Source: Longilinea sp035560795
GTDB taxonomy: Bacteria > Chloroflexota > Anaerolineae > Anaerolineales > Anaerolineaceae
Assembly: GCA_035560795.1 (NCBI GenBank)
Contig: DATMYV010000039.1
Span: 1 to 64,000, forward strand
DNA length: 64,000 bases
Reading direction: 5' to 3'
The notes under the pieces were generated by a model. It worked only from the letters and a program-made list of their open reading frames with translations. It made no database searches and was not told where the DNA came from. A program made the translations under genes and the position numbers. This document shows, piece by piece, positions 43,341-52,386 of this stretch; positions within the stretch are counted from its first letter, which is position 1; every line of letters begins with the position of its first letter.

Positions 43341-45044
43341 TTACATATCCTTCAATTGAACAAGAACCTCAGCCACACCTAATGACCGGCCTAACTCTTC
43401 AGCAGTGGTGCGTAAAATGCTGTCAATATCGGCACGTGACCGAACCTTGGATACGATTGACCCAATTTGCCGCTCGCGTTCAGCTTTTTGTTGAAGCTCT
43501 TCAAGCAAGCGAGCATTATCCAACGCCAAGGCCAGACGAGCAGCGGTGTTTTCGAGCAGATCGACCGTATCCTGGGGAACATAACTCGCATCGAAACGAA
43601 GGTTTATTACGCCCAGGGGCTCACCGCGTAATTTGATTGGGATTGCCACCAGAGTTTGCGTTTGATTATTTATGGACTGGGTGCTAATGACAGCCTGATT
43701 TGCTTCAAGGGCTTTCTTTACTTCCACGTATCCTTCGTCAACCATTTCGATTTGTTGCCGGCGATAACGGAAAGCATAATTCCGTTTTGCCTTGCTCAAA
43801 TGGGCATTCCAGGATTTACGAGTATATTGTTGATAAGAAGCTTCTATTTCTGTCAGACTTTGTTTTAATTGAGCCAACAGGTTGACTTTTTGGATGGCAA
43901 GAGCGAGTTGATCGGCAATTGTCTCGAGGGTGCGTATGTCATCCGGGCCGAAAGCGGCAACAACATCACTTTGGACATCCAATGAACCAATGGTCTTTCC
44001 ATCTGATCTTAAGGGCAATGCCATTTCGGAATGAGTATTGGGGAGGTCAGGATTCCAAAAATGAATTGCGTCAAGACCTACATCCAGGGAAATGCGGGCT
44101 TCATTTTTTTCGATCGAATTTCCGACCAGGCCTTCTTCACCGATTTTTAGGCGGTGGTTTCTCGCTAACATACGGCGTCCGGCCTCACCAGCGGCAGCCC
44201 GTAATACAGCAAATTCCCGCTTTTCGTCAACCAGAAAAAGACCAACATGGTAATAACCAAATTGATCCCGAATCATTTCTATCGTATCTGTAACCAAGGA
44301 ATCCAAATCATTAAATGACGAGATGTTTCTGGCTACGCGTGCTGCAGCTTCCATGTGGGTCGCGCGAAGGTTTAGATCCTGGGTGCGTTGCATAATCGCC
44401 TCTTCAAAGCTCTTCCTTTCCAGTTGAAGAGTTGTGGACAATTGCTGATGGCTTGAAATTAATTTTTCAAGCTGTTTCATCATGGTTGAGCCTGCTGCCA
44501 CCATCAATCCCCCCACCAGGGTAGTGGAGAATAGTGATTTGATCCACTGGGCAACCGGTCCGGATACAGCTGGGTCATTCGTGAAAGTAGATAGAAAACC
44601 AAATTGGTATCCTATCCCAACAAAGGTGATGGTTATGGCATTGATAGCTAATGAGATAATTCCGGCGCGTTGGTTTAATAAAATGGTGTTTACAAAAACG
44701 AACCCGAGAAGAAAGACAACCCCGTCATTTTGAAGTCCATTCGTAATAATGGTAAATGCGCCTAACAGAAAAAGAATCGCACTGACGATGGTTACACGAT
44801 ACGGATATGGAATTCGTCTGCCTAATGTTGCCAAGATCAAACCAACAAAAAGGAACAAATAGAAGGCAATGGTAAGCCAATCGTTTTTGGGAATTAAAAT
44901 CGCCAAATTGTAAATCAGGCTGATTGTTCCAGCTAACGCCAGAACGTTAAGCAGTTGCTGTAAAAATCCCTGGGATGGGAATTCAATTAATTCACTTTGA
45001 GCCTGGGACAGGTTGTTTGTGATATCAGTATCCGCATCCATCAT
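43341..45044 (-). CDS. Membrane protein with GAF domains, no output domain
   Basis: 567 residues. Six predicted membrane helices (~30-200) with no large extracellular loop, a coiled linker (~205-235), a GAF domain of the FGYYHVGLFLVDE type (~250-400), a diverged second GAF (~410-520) and the C-terminal half-GAF cap (IVSKVRSRADIDSIL). Very similar in plan to the next upstream gene, from which it is separated by 3 nt, suggesting duplication. Confidence 0.85.
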   Translation of the reverse strand: MMDADTDITNNLSQAQSELIEFPSQGFLQQLLNVLALAGTISLIYNLAILIPKNDWLTIAFYLFLFVGLILATLGRRIPYPYRVTIVSAILFLLGAFTIITNGLQNDGVVFLLGFVFVNTILLNQRAGIISLAINAITITFVGIGYQFGFLSTFTNDPAVSGPVAQWIKSLFSTTLVGGLMVAAGSTMMKQLEKLISSHQQLSTTLQLERKSFEEAIMQRTQDLNLRATHMEAAARVARNISSFNDLDSLVTDTIEMIRDQFGYYHVGLFLVDEKREFAVLRAAAGEAGRRMLARNHRLKIGEEGLVGNSIEKNEARISLDVGLDAIHFWNPDLPNTHSEMALPLRSDGKTIGSLDVQSDVVAAFGPDDIRTLETIADQLALAIQKVNLLAQLKQSLTEIEASYQQYTRKSWNAHLSKAKRNYAFRYRRQQIEMVDEGYVEVKKALEANQAVISTQSINNQTQTLVAIPIKLRGEPLGVINLRFDASYVPQDTVDLLENTAARLALALDNARLLEELQQKAERERQIGSIVSKVRSRADIDSILRTTAEELGRSLGVAEVLVQLKDM

Positions 45045-45047
45045 GGG

Positions 45048-46754
45048 TTAATTCTCCTCGCCTTTTCCATTCATGGCTGATCCCGGATTTGGATATTCAT
45101 TGTTTGCTGATACCAACTGGACTGATACTTCGGAGACCAAGGGCAACTGGCCAAGTTCCCGAGCGGCCGTTTGTAAAATGTACTCGATGCTGGAAGCCTT
45201 GGATAACTGGGTGGTTAATTCGTTCAACTTTTGTTCTTGAACAGCACGGCGCTGTGTCTCTTCGAGCAAGCGGGCATTTTCCAGCGCCAGCGCGGTCTGA
45301 GTGAGAATGGCATCCAAGAAATCTCGGTCATCCTGACTTAGTACTTCGCCAGCGGTTTCGAGGTTTATTTCGCCTATTTGTTCCTCGCGGAGAGTCACGG
45401 GAATATTCATATGCCGGATACCACTGCTTGTTGGATCCACGCCCTGATTCTGAAAGGAAAAAGCCAAGTCGGATTGTACAGATAAGGCTTTTCCCCAGGT
45501 ATCTTGAATAAATGCCTTATTGTACAAACGCAACTCATCGAGCGCTTGCTGTGTATTTTGAAAAAGGCGGGCATTTTCCAAAGCAATGGCTAATGAATCG
45601 GCAATTCCCTGCAGAATGATTATGTCTTCATCGACAAAAGCGCCAGGTTCGACGGATTGGATGGTTAGCGCTCCCAAAGCGCGGTTCTGATAGACGATCG
45701 GTAATGCCATTTCAGACCGTGTCAACGGGAGATACGGATTGTTGAACCGCACCTGTTCGGTTCCAACGTCCAGCGCGATTCTGGCTTTTCGATTTGAAAT
45801 ACACCACCCAATCATCGATGTGCCGCCAATTTCCAAACTGTGTCCCGCGGCAATCATTTTCTCGCCTGCTTCGCCTGTGCCTGCTCTCAGAATTGCATAA
45901 CGGCCTTCCTCATCCAAGAGAAATATTCCGGCGTAATACAGGCCAAAATTCTCGCGGACACTCCGGACTACTTTTCCTAAGAGCGCCCCTGGATCCATCA
46001 TGGTGGAAATCTCGCGAGAGATTTGAGAAGCTGTCCGCAATTGCAACTCGCGGCGTTCCAATCGCGATGTGCGTTCCTGTAAAAGGTGGTCAATTCTCTC
46101 TTGTTCGCCCTCAAGGTTCGCCGAGAGACGGCGGGCATTTTGTAAATTGTCCGTAAACCCGCGAATCAATGCAGTGATCACGATTGCAGCCAGGCCGATG
46201 ACCACGACCAAGGGAATGGCAAAATGAACCCAATTGATGATAGTCGTTGGGTTTTGGTCACCGGTAATTACCGGCGCTGGAAATAATTGAGTATTAAAAG
46301 CATATGCAAAAAATGCCAGTGTAAATACGGTCATCAATCCCGCGCCAATACCAGCCTTGCGGTTAAAAAATACAATCGAAAAAATGACAAAACATAATAG
46401 TATCGAGGCTGCAATAGGAGAAATTCCGAAATTATAAAGGGCGTAAAAAGCTGTAAGATAGACCGTAACGAGGAAGATGCCTGCTCTGAAGAAATATGGC
46501 GCTGATCTCCAGAATGCCAGGCTAATTAGAAATATCCCCAGAAGAAAATAAACAAGACCTGGAACTATTCTTCCCGAACTTATTACTGCTGGTAAGAATA
46601 GAATCAGTGCCACGATCGATATCAAAGAGATTCCCAGCGAAATCAGATGCAAAATGCGTTCTTGAATTATTGGGAGGTCACCCTTTGCAGCTATTGCGGG
46701 GGGAGTAAAAAATGGGTTCAGAGCCGTTATAAAATCTCGAAATTTTTCAATCAT
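45048..46754 (-). CDS. Membrane protein with GAF domains, no output domain (paralogue)
   Basis: 568 residues with the same plan as its downstream neighbour: about six membrane helices (~30-205), linker, GAF domain with FGLYYAGIFLLDE and DVGTEQVRFNNPYLPLTRSE-type motifs (~245-400), a reduced second GAF and a C-terminal cap (ELTTQLSKASSIEYIL). Overlaps the stop of the preceding 1450-residue sensor by 4 nt. No kinase or other effector. Confidence 0.85.
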   Translation of the reverse strand: MIEKFRDFITALNPFFTPPAIAAKGDLPIIQERILHLISLGISLISIVALILFLPAVISSGRIVPGLVYFLLGIFLISLAFWRSAPYFFRAGIFLVTVYLTAFYALYNFGISPIAASILLCFVIFSIVFFNRKAGIGAGLMTVFTLAFFAYAFNTQLFPAPVITGDQNPTTIINWVHFAIPLVVVIGLAAIVITALIRGFTDNLQNARRLSANLEGEQERIDHLLQERTSRLERRELQLRTASQISREISTMMDPGALLGKVVRSVRENFGLYYAGIFLLDEEGRYAILRAGTGEAGEKMIAAGHSLEIGGTSMIGWCISNRKARIALDVGTEQVRFNNPYLPLTRSEMALPIVYQNRALGALTIQSVEPGAFVDEDIIILQGIADSLAIALENARLFQNTQQALDELRLYNKAFIQDTWGKALSVQSDLAFSFQNQGVDPTSSGIRHMNIPVTLREEQIGEINLETAGEVLSQDDRDFLDAILTQTALALENARLLEETQRRAVQEQKLNELTTQLSKASSIEYILQTAARELGQLPLVSEVSVQLVSANNEYPNPGSAMNGKGEEN

Positions 46755-49700
46755 TCTGAACTCCCCTTGCCATTCGATTTGGAACCTTTGTTATGTCCGT
46801 TATTATCTTTATCGGATGGTTGGCTTACCAAAGTTTTTGAAAAGTCGGTATCAACGGACAATCGCATCGTGGCTTTTTGTGCACGTAAAGCTTTGCACAA
46901 TTCGCTTGTCGAGGTTTCGATTATCGAATTCATATCAACCGAACGGCGTATTTTTGATGTGATTTCAAAAATTTGCTGTTGCCTTTCGACCTGGCGGGTT
47001 ACCTGGGAGACCAATTGTGCATTTGCAATAATAGAGCCAAGATTGGTCGCCATGGTAGATAAAATTTCCTCGTCATTTTCGTTGTAAGCTGCGATTTTCT
47101 CGCTCTCAAGGTTCAGAACGCCTACCAAACGGTCAGTGTAGAGGATAGGTACAGCCAGTTCAGAACGGACATCGTCATCCGTTGGAATGTAATAAGGATC
47201 GGTCAGGACATCGGCAAGGCGGATCGGTTGTTTATTCAGTGCCACCTGTCCAATAATTCCTTCGCCAACCGGAATGACATCTTTCGGACTTTGATTTGCC
47301 GGAAAACCCGCCATGGCAGAAAGAACGAGTTCATTATTGTCACTTAAGATATGGATTGAGATCCGATCTTCCTGTCGTGCATTTTGCATACCGATTGCGG
47401 TTGTTCGCAGGGCTTCTTCGACGTTTCGACTGGCGGACGCTGCTGCACTGATCTGGTGCAAGGAGCGGTGCTGGGCAAGCGTTTTCTGGGAACTTGTATA
47501 AATTTCCGCGTTGATAATTGCTATCGCAAGTTGATCCGCCAGAATTTGTAAGGTGTTTACATCTTCAGTTGAAAAGGCATTTACCATGGTTGACTGTACA
47601 TCCAATACGCCTAATATGCGATTTCCTATCTTCAATGGTATGGCCATTTCGGCACGGGTATCGGGTAAGAGCGGATTGGGAAAGTAATTCTCATAACGAC
47701 GGACTTCGTTAACCACCAAAGGTTCGCCTCGCGAAGTGACCTGGCCGACAATCGATGAAGACCCGACGGCAAGTTTATGTCCAAGAGTTTTCATCCGTAA
47801 TCCAGCTTCACCGGTAGATTCCCGTAAAATTGCGTTTTCGCCAAGCGGATCGATGAGAAAAATGGAGGCGTGATAGAAGCCAAAACGGTCGAGCACCAGA
47901 TTTACGGCATTTTTCAATAAGACTTCCAGGTCTAAAAGGCCTGAGGTGTCACGGGCAATTTCAGAGGTAGTCATTAATCGTTGTGCCCGTACCTGTGCAA
48001 GTTCTTCTGCTTTCTTTACAGCTGTGATGTCCCTTGAAATACCCAGCAAACCGAGTGGATTGCCATCCGAATCGAACAACGGCATTTTGGATATCAATCG
48101 CCAGTTTTCGTTATTATGAGCGTCGACCAGTTTCTCCACCTGATCAATAATGGGTTGGCCTGTTTCAATGACGCGTTTTTCTTCATCGAAGGATTCTTGG
48201 CCCGTTTCGGTGCCCATGATCTGAAGATCATTTTTGCCTACAAAATCATCACAATTTCGGTAACCAAAACCATTTGCTACCGCATTGCTAACCCGAAGGT
48301 AACGAAGTTCCTTATCCTTAAAGGCGACCCGATCGGGAGTATTTGTCAGCAGCGTATCCAACAGAAAATGCTCTTGTTCGTAGGCTGTTTCGGTAGAGAC
48401 AATTTCCGACTTCAACTGAGAATTTCGAATTGCTGTGGCTATTTGGGGTGCGATTGTATTTAAGAGGGAAATATCATTTGCTTTAAACCGGTTCTCATTT
48501 TCCATATCCTCGATAATTACCGCGCCGACCGAAATTCCATTAAAAAGAAGTGGGATGCCAAGCCATGACATGGGCATTGGATCTTGCAGCATTTCCCCGA
48601 GCGATTGGGCCGCTTCATTGACGTTTTTGTTGAGCAGCAGCGGCTTTTGATAGGAAAGCACATAGGAAGTCAAACCATCAATTAACTCACTTGGAGGCAG
48701 ACTGGGCAACATACCATTGTGGAATCGGAAGGGTATTTCAATTTGGTTGTTTTTTTGATCAAATAGTACGATGGCAAATCCAAGATCGCGGCCAATTTGA
48801 TTGGACACTACATTATGAAGCGTCTTATAAAGCAACTGTGCCTCGGTCTCGGTGGAAACGGTCTTCCCAATCGATTCCAGAGCCTGAATTTCCTTTAAGC
48901 GCTCCTGAAGAGTTTTGAGAACTGCAAAACGGTCAAATGAACCGCTTGTTACTTCAGCAAGACTGGCATAAGGCTGGAGACGCGAGGAGGTGAGTTGTAT
49001 ATTCTCGCGGGTGCCTAAGGCAATTAATTTCGAGGGTCGACCATTTTCAAGAATTGGAAGCAGCGCCGCAGAGCGGCAGCCTCGCCGCGAGAGAAATGCG
49101 GTGAGATTTTCAAAATCGCTTGATGATTTCAGATCCTCTAGAATTAAGATTGGATTGTCTATCAGCCGATCAGCTCCACGCTGCAGGGGTAAGCTAATTC
49201 CCAACAAGGAATCATCAATAACCGTTGTTTTTGGATCCGTGTAGGAAATGATCTTGAGGCTGGTTGGTTCAACCGACAGCAACAAGGAAAAGAAGGATGT
49301 TTTACCGAGAGATTCAGTCAGTGCCTTGACCACTTCAGATTCATTTTTCGCCTGGGAAATCTGTCGGCTTGAACGGTATAGCATGGCAGTTTCTTCAAGA
49401 TTCACCTGCGAAGATTCGACCAATAATACGTTGCGTAAACCGGTGGCTAACTGGTTGGCAAGGGTTTGCAAAATTGCCAGGGTATCGGAATCAAACGCGT
49501 TTTCATTCTGGCTCTGAATATCAATAACCCCAATGATTTGACTTCCTAAGACCATTGGGACAGTTGCCTCAGATAAGGATGCAGGCATGACGCTATCGGC
49601 ATCCCTCAATATTCTGTCATCATTCAAGTTACCAACTAACATTGGATTTTGGGTGGCGGCCACTTGGCCGACCACGGATTTTGATCCCACCGGAACACGT

Positions 49701-51103
49701 AAGTGAGTTTGTATCTTCACATTTCGGTCTGTTGACGATGCGCCACGCAGGCTGGCATAATCGCCTGTCTCATCCATCATATATATGGCGGAATAGTAAT
49801 AACCAAAGCGGTCTTTCAACAGGTCCACGGCCTGTTGGATCATCTCATCCCGGTTCGTCCCGGAGGTTGCCAGAAGTGCTACTTCAGAAGCTGTCCGCAA
49901 CTGGTGGGAACGTTCCTCGACCTTGGCCTCCAATGATTGGTAGAGGTCCTGCAGGTCATTCGCCATTTGATTGAACGAAAAGGATAATTGTCCAACTTCA
50001 TCATCGCGGTTCACTTTGGCCCGTTGCGACCAATCGCCACGTGCAAATTGCTGTGCAATGTTTGACAGACTCTCGAGCGGTTTTATAGTCCGGTTGGTGC
50101 CAAAATAGATCAGGACGCCAACCAGCGCAATTGCCAGGAAGAAAATGGCGATTGTCGCAGGACTGAAAACTTGAATTTGTGAATAAATTACTTCGGTGGG
50201 AATGTAGAAGATGAAATACGTCTGGAGATTATTAATTTCTTTCGCCAGGGCGAAAGATTCGACCCCGGTAATGGCCGCTGGAAGTGTGTGAAGATCATCA
50301 CTTCCCTGAGCAGCCAGGCCGTTGATGGCAGTCAATTGATCGGCAGGTAATTGCAAGTTGACGAGACTAACCTTTGCCGCATCCAATCCAATCAGGCCTT
50401 GATCCCTGATGTAGTAATACGATTTCGCCGATGGCAATAAAGTTTCAGCATAATTGAGCAAGGAAGCTGGCAAAGCAGAAAGCGTTGTTCCAAAGATTGT
50501 TGCAATGCTCTCGCCGTTTTCGTCCCGTACAATCCGGGAAGTGACCATGACGAATTTGTTCTTATACAGGGGCTGAGGATCAAAGACAAACTGAGTACCA
50601 TCCTTATCCAGTAGAGGTGTAATGGAGGGTAGGTTTCCATAATCCTTTTCTTCCCACAGATCATAGGTTGAAAAGGCAACTGTGCCATCCTTTCGGATAA
50701 CCATTAATTGATCAAAAATTGGATCGACGGAGATGGCCGTGTACTTGGAAAATTCATCTTGAGTCTGAAAACGCGCGGTTACATAGGATGAGTCTCGAAT
50801 CGCGGTCGAAACAAGCATCGGAAGGTTGGAAGAAACTCGGGGTTTGTTGAGAAGTTCCGTCAAGGCGTCGCCCCGCGTTCTTGCCATATTTGCGAGTTGC
50901 TCGGTATAATAACCGGAAACCGAAAGAACCTGAGTTGTGACCTGTTGTTCCAACTGGCTGCGCAGACGGATGACGGCAAATGCGCCAATCACAAGAAACG
51001 GAATCAAAGTTAAGAACAGAAGTTGTAGGACGGTCCGGCGAGCAAGCTTTTTCTTAAATACTGTGCGAGATTGATCCTTCGCGGCGTTTACCTTTAACTT
51101 CAT
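46751..51103 (-). CDS. Large membrane sensor with CACHE, HAMP, PAS and five or so GAF domains, no kinase
   Basis: 1450 residues. One helix (~27-49), extracytoplasmic CACHE-like domain (~50-300), second helix (~305-327), HAMP (~328-385), GAF (~400-560), two diverged GAF regions (~590-920), a PAS domain (~935-1050, with ending LLGISRDITAVKKAEE), then two further GAF domains (~1065-1380), a half-GAF cap (EITSKIRRSVDMNSI) and a Ser/Gly/Asn/Lys-rich tail. This has the input half of a sensor kinase but no catalytic half. Third gene of the signalling operon. Confidence 0.87.
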   Translation of the reverse strand: MKLKVNAAKDQSRTVFKKKLARRTVLQLLFLTLIPFLVIGAFAVIRLRSQLEQQVTTQVLSVSGYYTEQLANMARTRGDALTELLNKPRVSSNLPMLVSTAIRDSSYVTARFQTQDEFSKYTAISVDPIFDQLMVIRKDGTVAFSTYDLWEEKDYGNLPSITPLLDKDGTQFVFDPQPLYKNKFVMVTSRIVRDENGESIATIFGTTLSALPASLLNYAETLLPSAKSYYYIRDQGLIGLDAAKVSLVNLQLPADQLTAINGLAAQGSDDLHTLPAAITGVESFALAKEINNLQTYFIFYIPTEVIYSQIQVFSPATIAIFFLAIALVGVLIYFGTNRTIKPLESLSNIAQQFARGDWSQRAKVNRDDEVGQLSFSFNQMANDLQDLYQSLEAKVEERSHQLRTASEVALLATSGTNRDEMIQQAVDLLKDRFGYYYSAIYMMDETGDYASLRGASSTDRNVKIQTHLRVPVGSKSVVGQVAATQNPMLVGNLNDDRILRDADSVMPASLSEATVPMVLGSQIIGVIDIQSQNENAFDSDTLAILQTLANQLATGLRNVLLVESSQVNLEETAMLYRSSRQISQAKNESEVVKALTESLGKTSFFSLLLSVEPTSLKIISYTDPKTTVIDDSLLGISLPLQRGADRLIDNPILILEDLKSSSDFENLTAFLSRRGCRSAALLPILENGRPSKLIALGTRENIQLTSSRLQPYASLAEVTSGSFDRFAVLKTLQERLKEIQALESIGKTVSTETEAQLLYKTLHNVVSNQIGRDLGFAIVLFDQKNNQIEIPFRFHNGMLPSLPPSELIDGLTSYVLSYQKPLLLNKNVNEAAQSLGEMLQDPMPMSWLGIPLLFNGISVGAVIIEDMENENRFKANDISLLNTIAPQIATAIRNSQLKSEIVSTETAYEQEHFLLDTLLTNTPDRVAFKDKELRYLRVSNAVANGFGYRNCDDFVGKNDLQIMGTETGQESFDEEKRVIETGQPIIDQVEKLVDAHNNENWRLISKMPLFDSDGNPLGLLGISRDITAVKKAEELAQVRAQRLMTTSEIARDTSGLLDLEVLLKNAVNLVLDRFGFYHASIFLIDPLGENAILRESTGEAGLRMKTLGHKLAVGSSSIVGQVTSRGEPLVVNEVRRYENYFPNPLLPDTRAEMAIPLKIGNRILGVLDVQSTMVNAFSTEDVNTLQILADQLAIAIINAEIYTSSQKTLAQHRSLHQISAAASASRNVEEALRTTAIGMQNARQEDRISIHILSDNNELVLSAMAGFPANQSPKDVIPVGEGIIGQVALNKQPIRLADVLTDPYYIPTDDDVRSELAVPILYTDRLVGVLNLESEKIAAYNENDEEILSTMATNLGSIIANAQLVSQVTRQVERQQQIFEITSKIRRSVDMNSIIETSTSELCKALRAQKATMRLSVDTDFSKTLVSQPSDKDNNGHNKGSKSNGKGSSE

Positions 51104-51113
51104 CCAAAGCTCC

Positions 51114-51551
51114 TTAATTCAATTCCCACACCGGTTTACCGGCCAGGATGCGTTGAATTTGATTTGGAAAACGATCAGGGTTGAGGGGTTTGCCCAAAAA
51201 CCCATCAAAACCGGAAGCTTTTGCTTTATTTATTTGCTCAACGCTGGCTTCAGCTGTGACCGCCACCACAGGGACGTTTCTCAATTTTGGCGATTGGCGA
51301 AGTTTTCGTAAGGCGCCGTAGCCATCTTCATAAGGCAGTCGGATATCCATCAGGACTAAATCGATGCGGGAAAGCGTATCGGCGAATTCGACAACTTCAT
51401 AACCCGATGTTTTCCATTCGCAGTGAATACCCAGGAACCCGAGCATTCGCGCGATGAGCATAAAATTCGAGACATTGTCTTCAACCACTAAGACTGAAAT
51501 CTCGGACAGATTAATTTTTTTCTCAAGGCCAGATGATTGAGGATCACTCAT
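51114..51551 (-). CDS. Stand-alone receiver-domain protein
   Basis: 145 residues, a single CheY-like receiver: VVEDN acidic pocket, phospho-acceptor in LVLMDIRLPYEDG, VTAEAS and the switch lysine in GFLGKPLNPD. A short polar N-terminus precedes it. No output domain. Overlaps the preceding receiver gene by 4 nt; the large sensor gene follows 10 nt later. Probably a phosphotransfer target of the hybrid kinase in this operon (inference). Confidence 0.9.
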   Translation of the reverse strand: MSDPQSSGLEKKINLSEISVLVVEDNVSNFMLIARMLGFLGIHCEWKTSGYEVVEFADTLSRIDLVLMDIRLPYEDGYGALRKLRQSPKLRNVPVVAVTAEASVEQINKAKASGFDGFLGKPLNPDRFPNQIQRILAGKPVWELN

Positions 51552-51949
51552 AGCACCTCGGAATTTTGCCCATCAGGATCTTGGAGGAATTTAGAAACTT
51601 GATCGAGAAACCGGTCGACATCAATCGGTTTTTCTATGTACCCATCGCAGCCAGCCTGCAGAGTCTTTTCTCGATCGCCCTTCATTACATTCGCGGTGAT
51701 GGCAATAATTGGCAATTTAGCCAACCCGGGCATGGCTTTGATCTTATTTGTAAGCGTATAGCCATCCATTTCAGGCATGTTAATATCCATCAAAATGAGA
51801 TCCGGAATATCAGTTTTCAAGATCTCCAATGCTTTCAATGCTTCCTCGGCTTCAATGATCCTGTAACCTTCTGATAAAAGCAGCCGGCGGACAAGCATTC
51901 GATTTTCGAAGTTATCTTCCACATGCAGGATTAATTTATCGTTGTTCAT
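51548..51949 (-). CDS. Stand-alone receiver-domain protein
   Basis: About 133 residues from ATG 51949 (MNNDKLILHVEDN); an ATG at 51982 would add 11 residues, and neither has a strong ribosome site. Complete receiver with HVEDN, phospho-acceptor in LILMDINMPEMDG, ITANVMKGD and the lysine in GYIEKPID, resembling DivK-type single-domain regulators. First gene of the GAF/receiver operon. Confidence 0.88.
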   Translation of the reverse strand: MNNDKLILHVEDNFENRMLVRRLLLSEGYRIIEAEEALKALEILKTDIPDLILMDINMPEMDGYTLTNKIKAMPGLAKLPIIAITANVMKGDREKTLQAGCDGYIEKPIDVDRFLDQVSKFLQDPDGQNSEVL

Positions 51950-52085
51950 GGAACGAATAATTTCTCCCCATAATTTCCCCATGCTTTTTGAGGGTGTCTG
52001 ATATTGCTTTTGTTATTATAAGAGGAAGTCCTTGTGCTTCTTACTGTCCTTGCAATACTGTAAAGCTAATCCAAAGGCCTTAACT

Positions 52086-52114
52086 AAAAAAAATACCACC
52101 TTGTCGGCGGTATT
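52086..52114 (-). terminator. Terminator of tRNA-Gly
   Basis: On the minus strand AATACCGCC (52114-52106) pairs with GGTGGTATT (52100-52092) around a 5-nt loop, followed by a T-run (A-run 52086-52093 on the plus strand). Lies 11 nt beyond the tRNA end. Confidence 0.85.
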
Positions 52115-52124
52115 TTCGGCTTGA

Positions 52125-52196
52125 GCGGGTGATGGGATTCGAACCCACGGAATGGTAACTTGGGAAGCTACTGCCTTACCACTTGGCGACACCCGC
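52125..52196 (-). tRNA. tRNA-Gly (anticodon CCC)
   Basis: Cloverleaf on the minus strand: acceptor GCGGGTG/CACCCGC, D-arm with AAGTGGTAA, anticodon stem GTAGC/GTTAC with loop TTCCCAA (anticodon CCC), T-arm GTGGG-TTCGAAT-CCCAT. CCA not encoded. Confidence 0.96.
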
Positions 52197-52209
52197 ATCG
52201 ATTGTTTTT

Positions 52210-52237
52210 ATTATATTCAAAATGCTGAACCTGTCCA
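52210..52237 (-). promoter_or_regulatory. Promoter of tRNA-Gly
   Basis: Minus-strand TGGACA (52237-52232) and TATAAT (52215-52210) with a 16-nt spacer, start near 52203, directly ahead of the tRNA. Confidence 0.75.
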
Positions 52238-52306
52238 GCCTTGCAGAATTTGCCCCTTGGACGGATCTATTGCTTCCATCGCCTAAAACTCTTGAAAAAT
52301 GCTCTA

Positions 52307-52315
52307 TGGTATAAT
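52307..52315 (+). promoter_or_regulatory. Extended -10 promoter of mreB
   Basis: TGGTATAAT at 52307-52315, a perfect -10 with TG extension but no consensus -35. Start near 52322, about 65 nt before mreB. Confidence 0.6.
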
Positions 52316-52386
52316 CGAATCCGATGAATTTTGATTGTTTTTACATTATTGACAGGATTCCCTGAACCAGCAACAAGGAGCGCCTC

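Noticed and set aside
52015..52020. TATAAT on the minus strand as promoter of the GAF/receiver operon
   Set aside because: A good -10 with suitable position, but no -35 or TG extension could be found; left unannotated.
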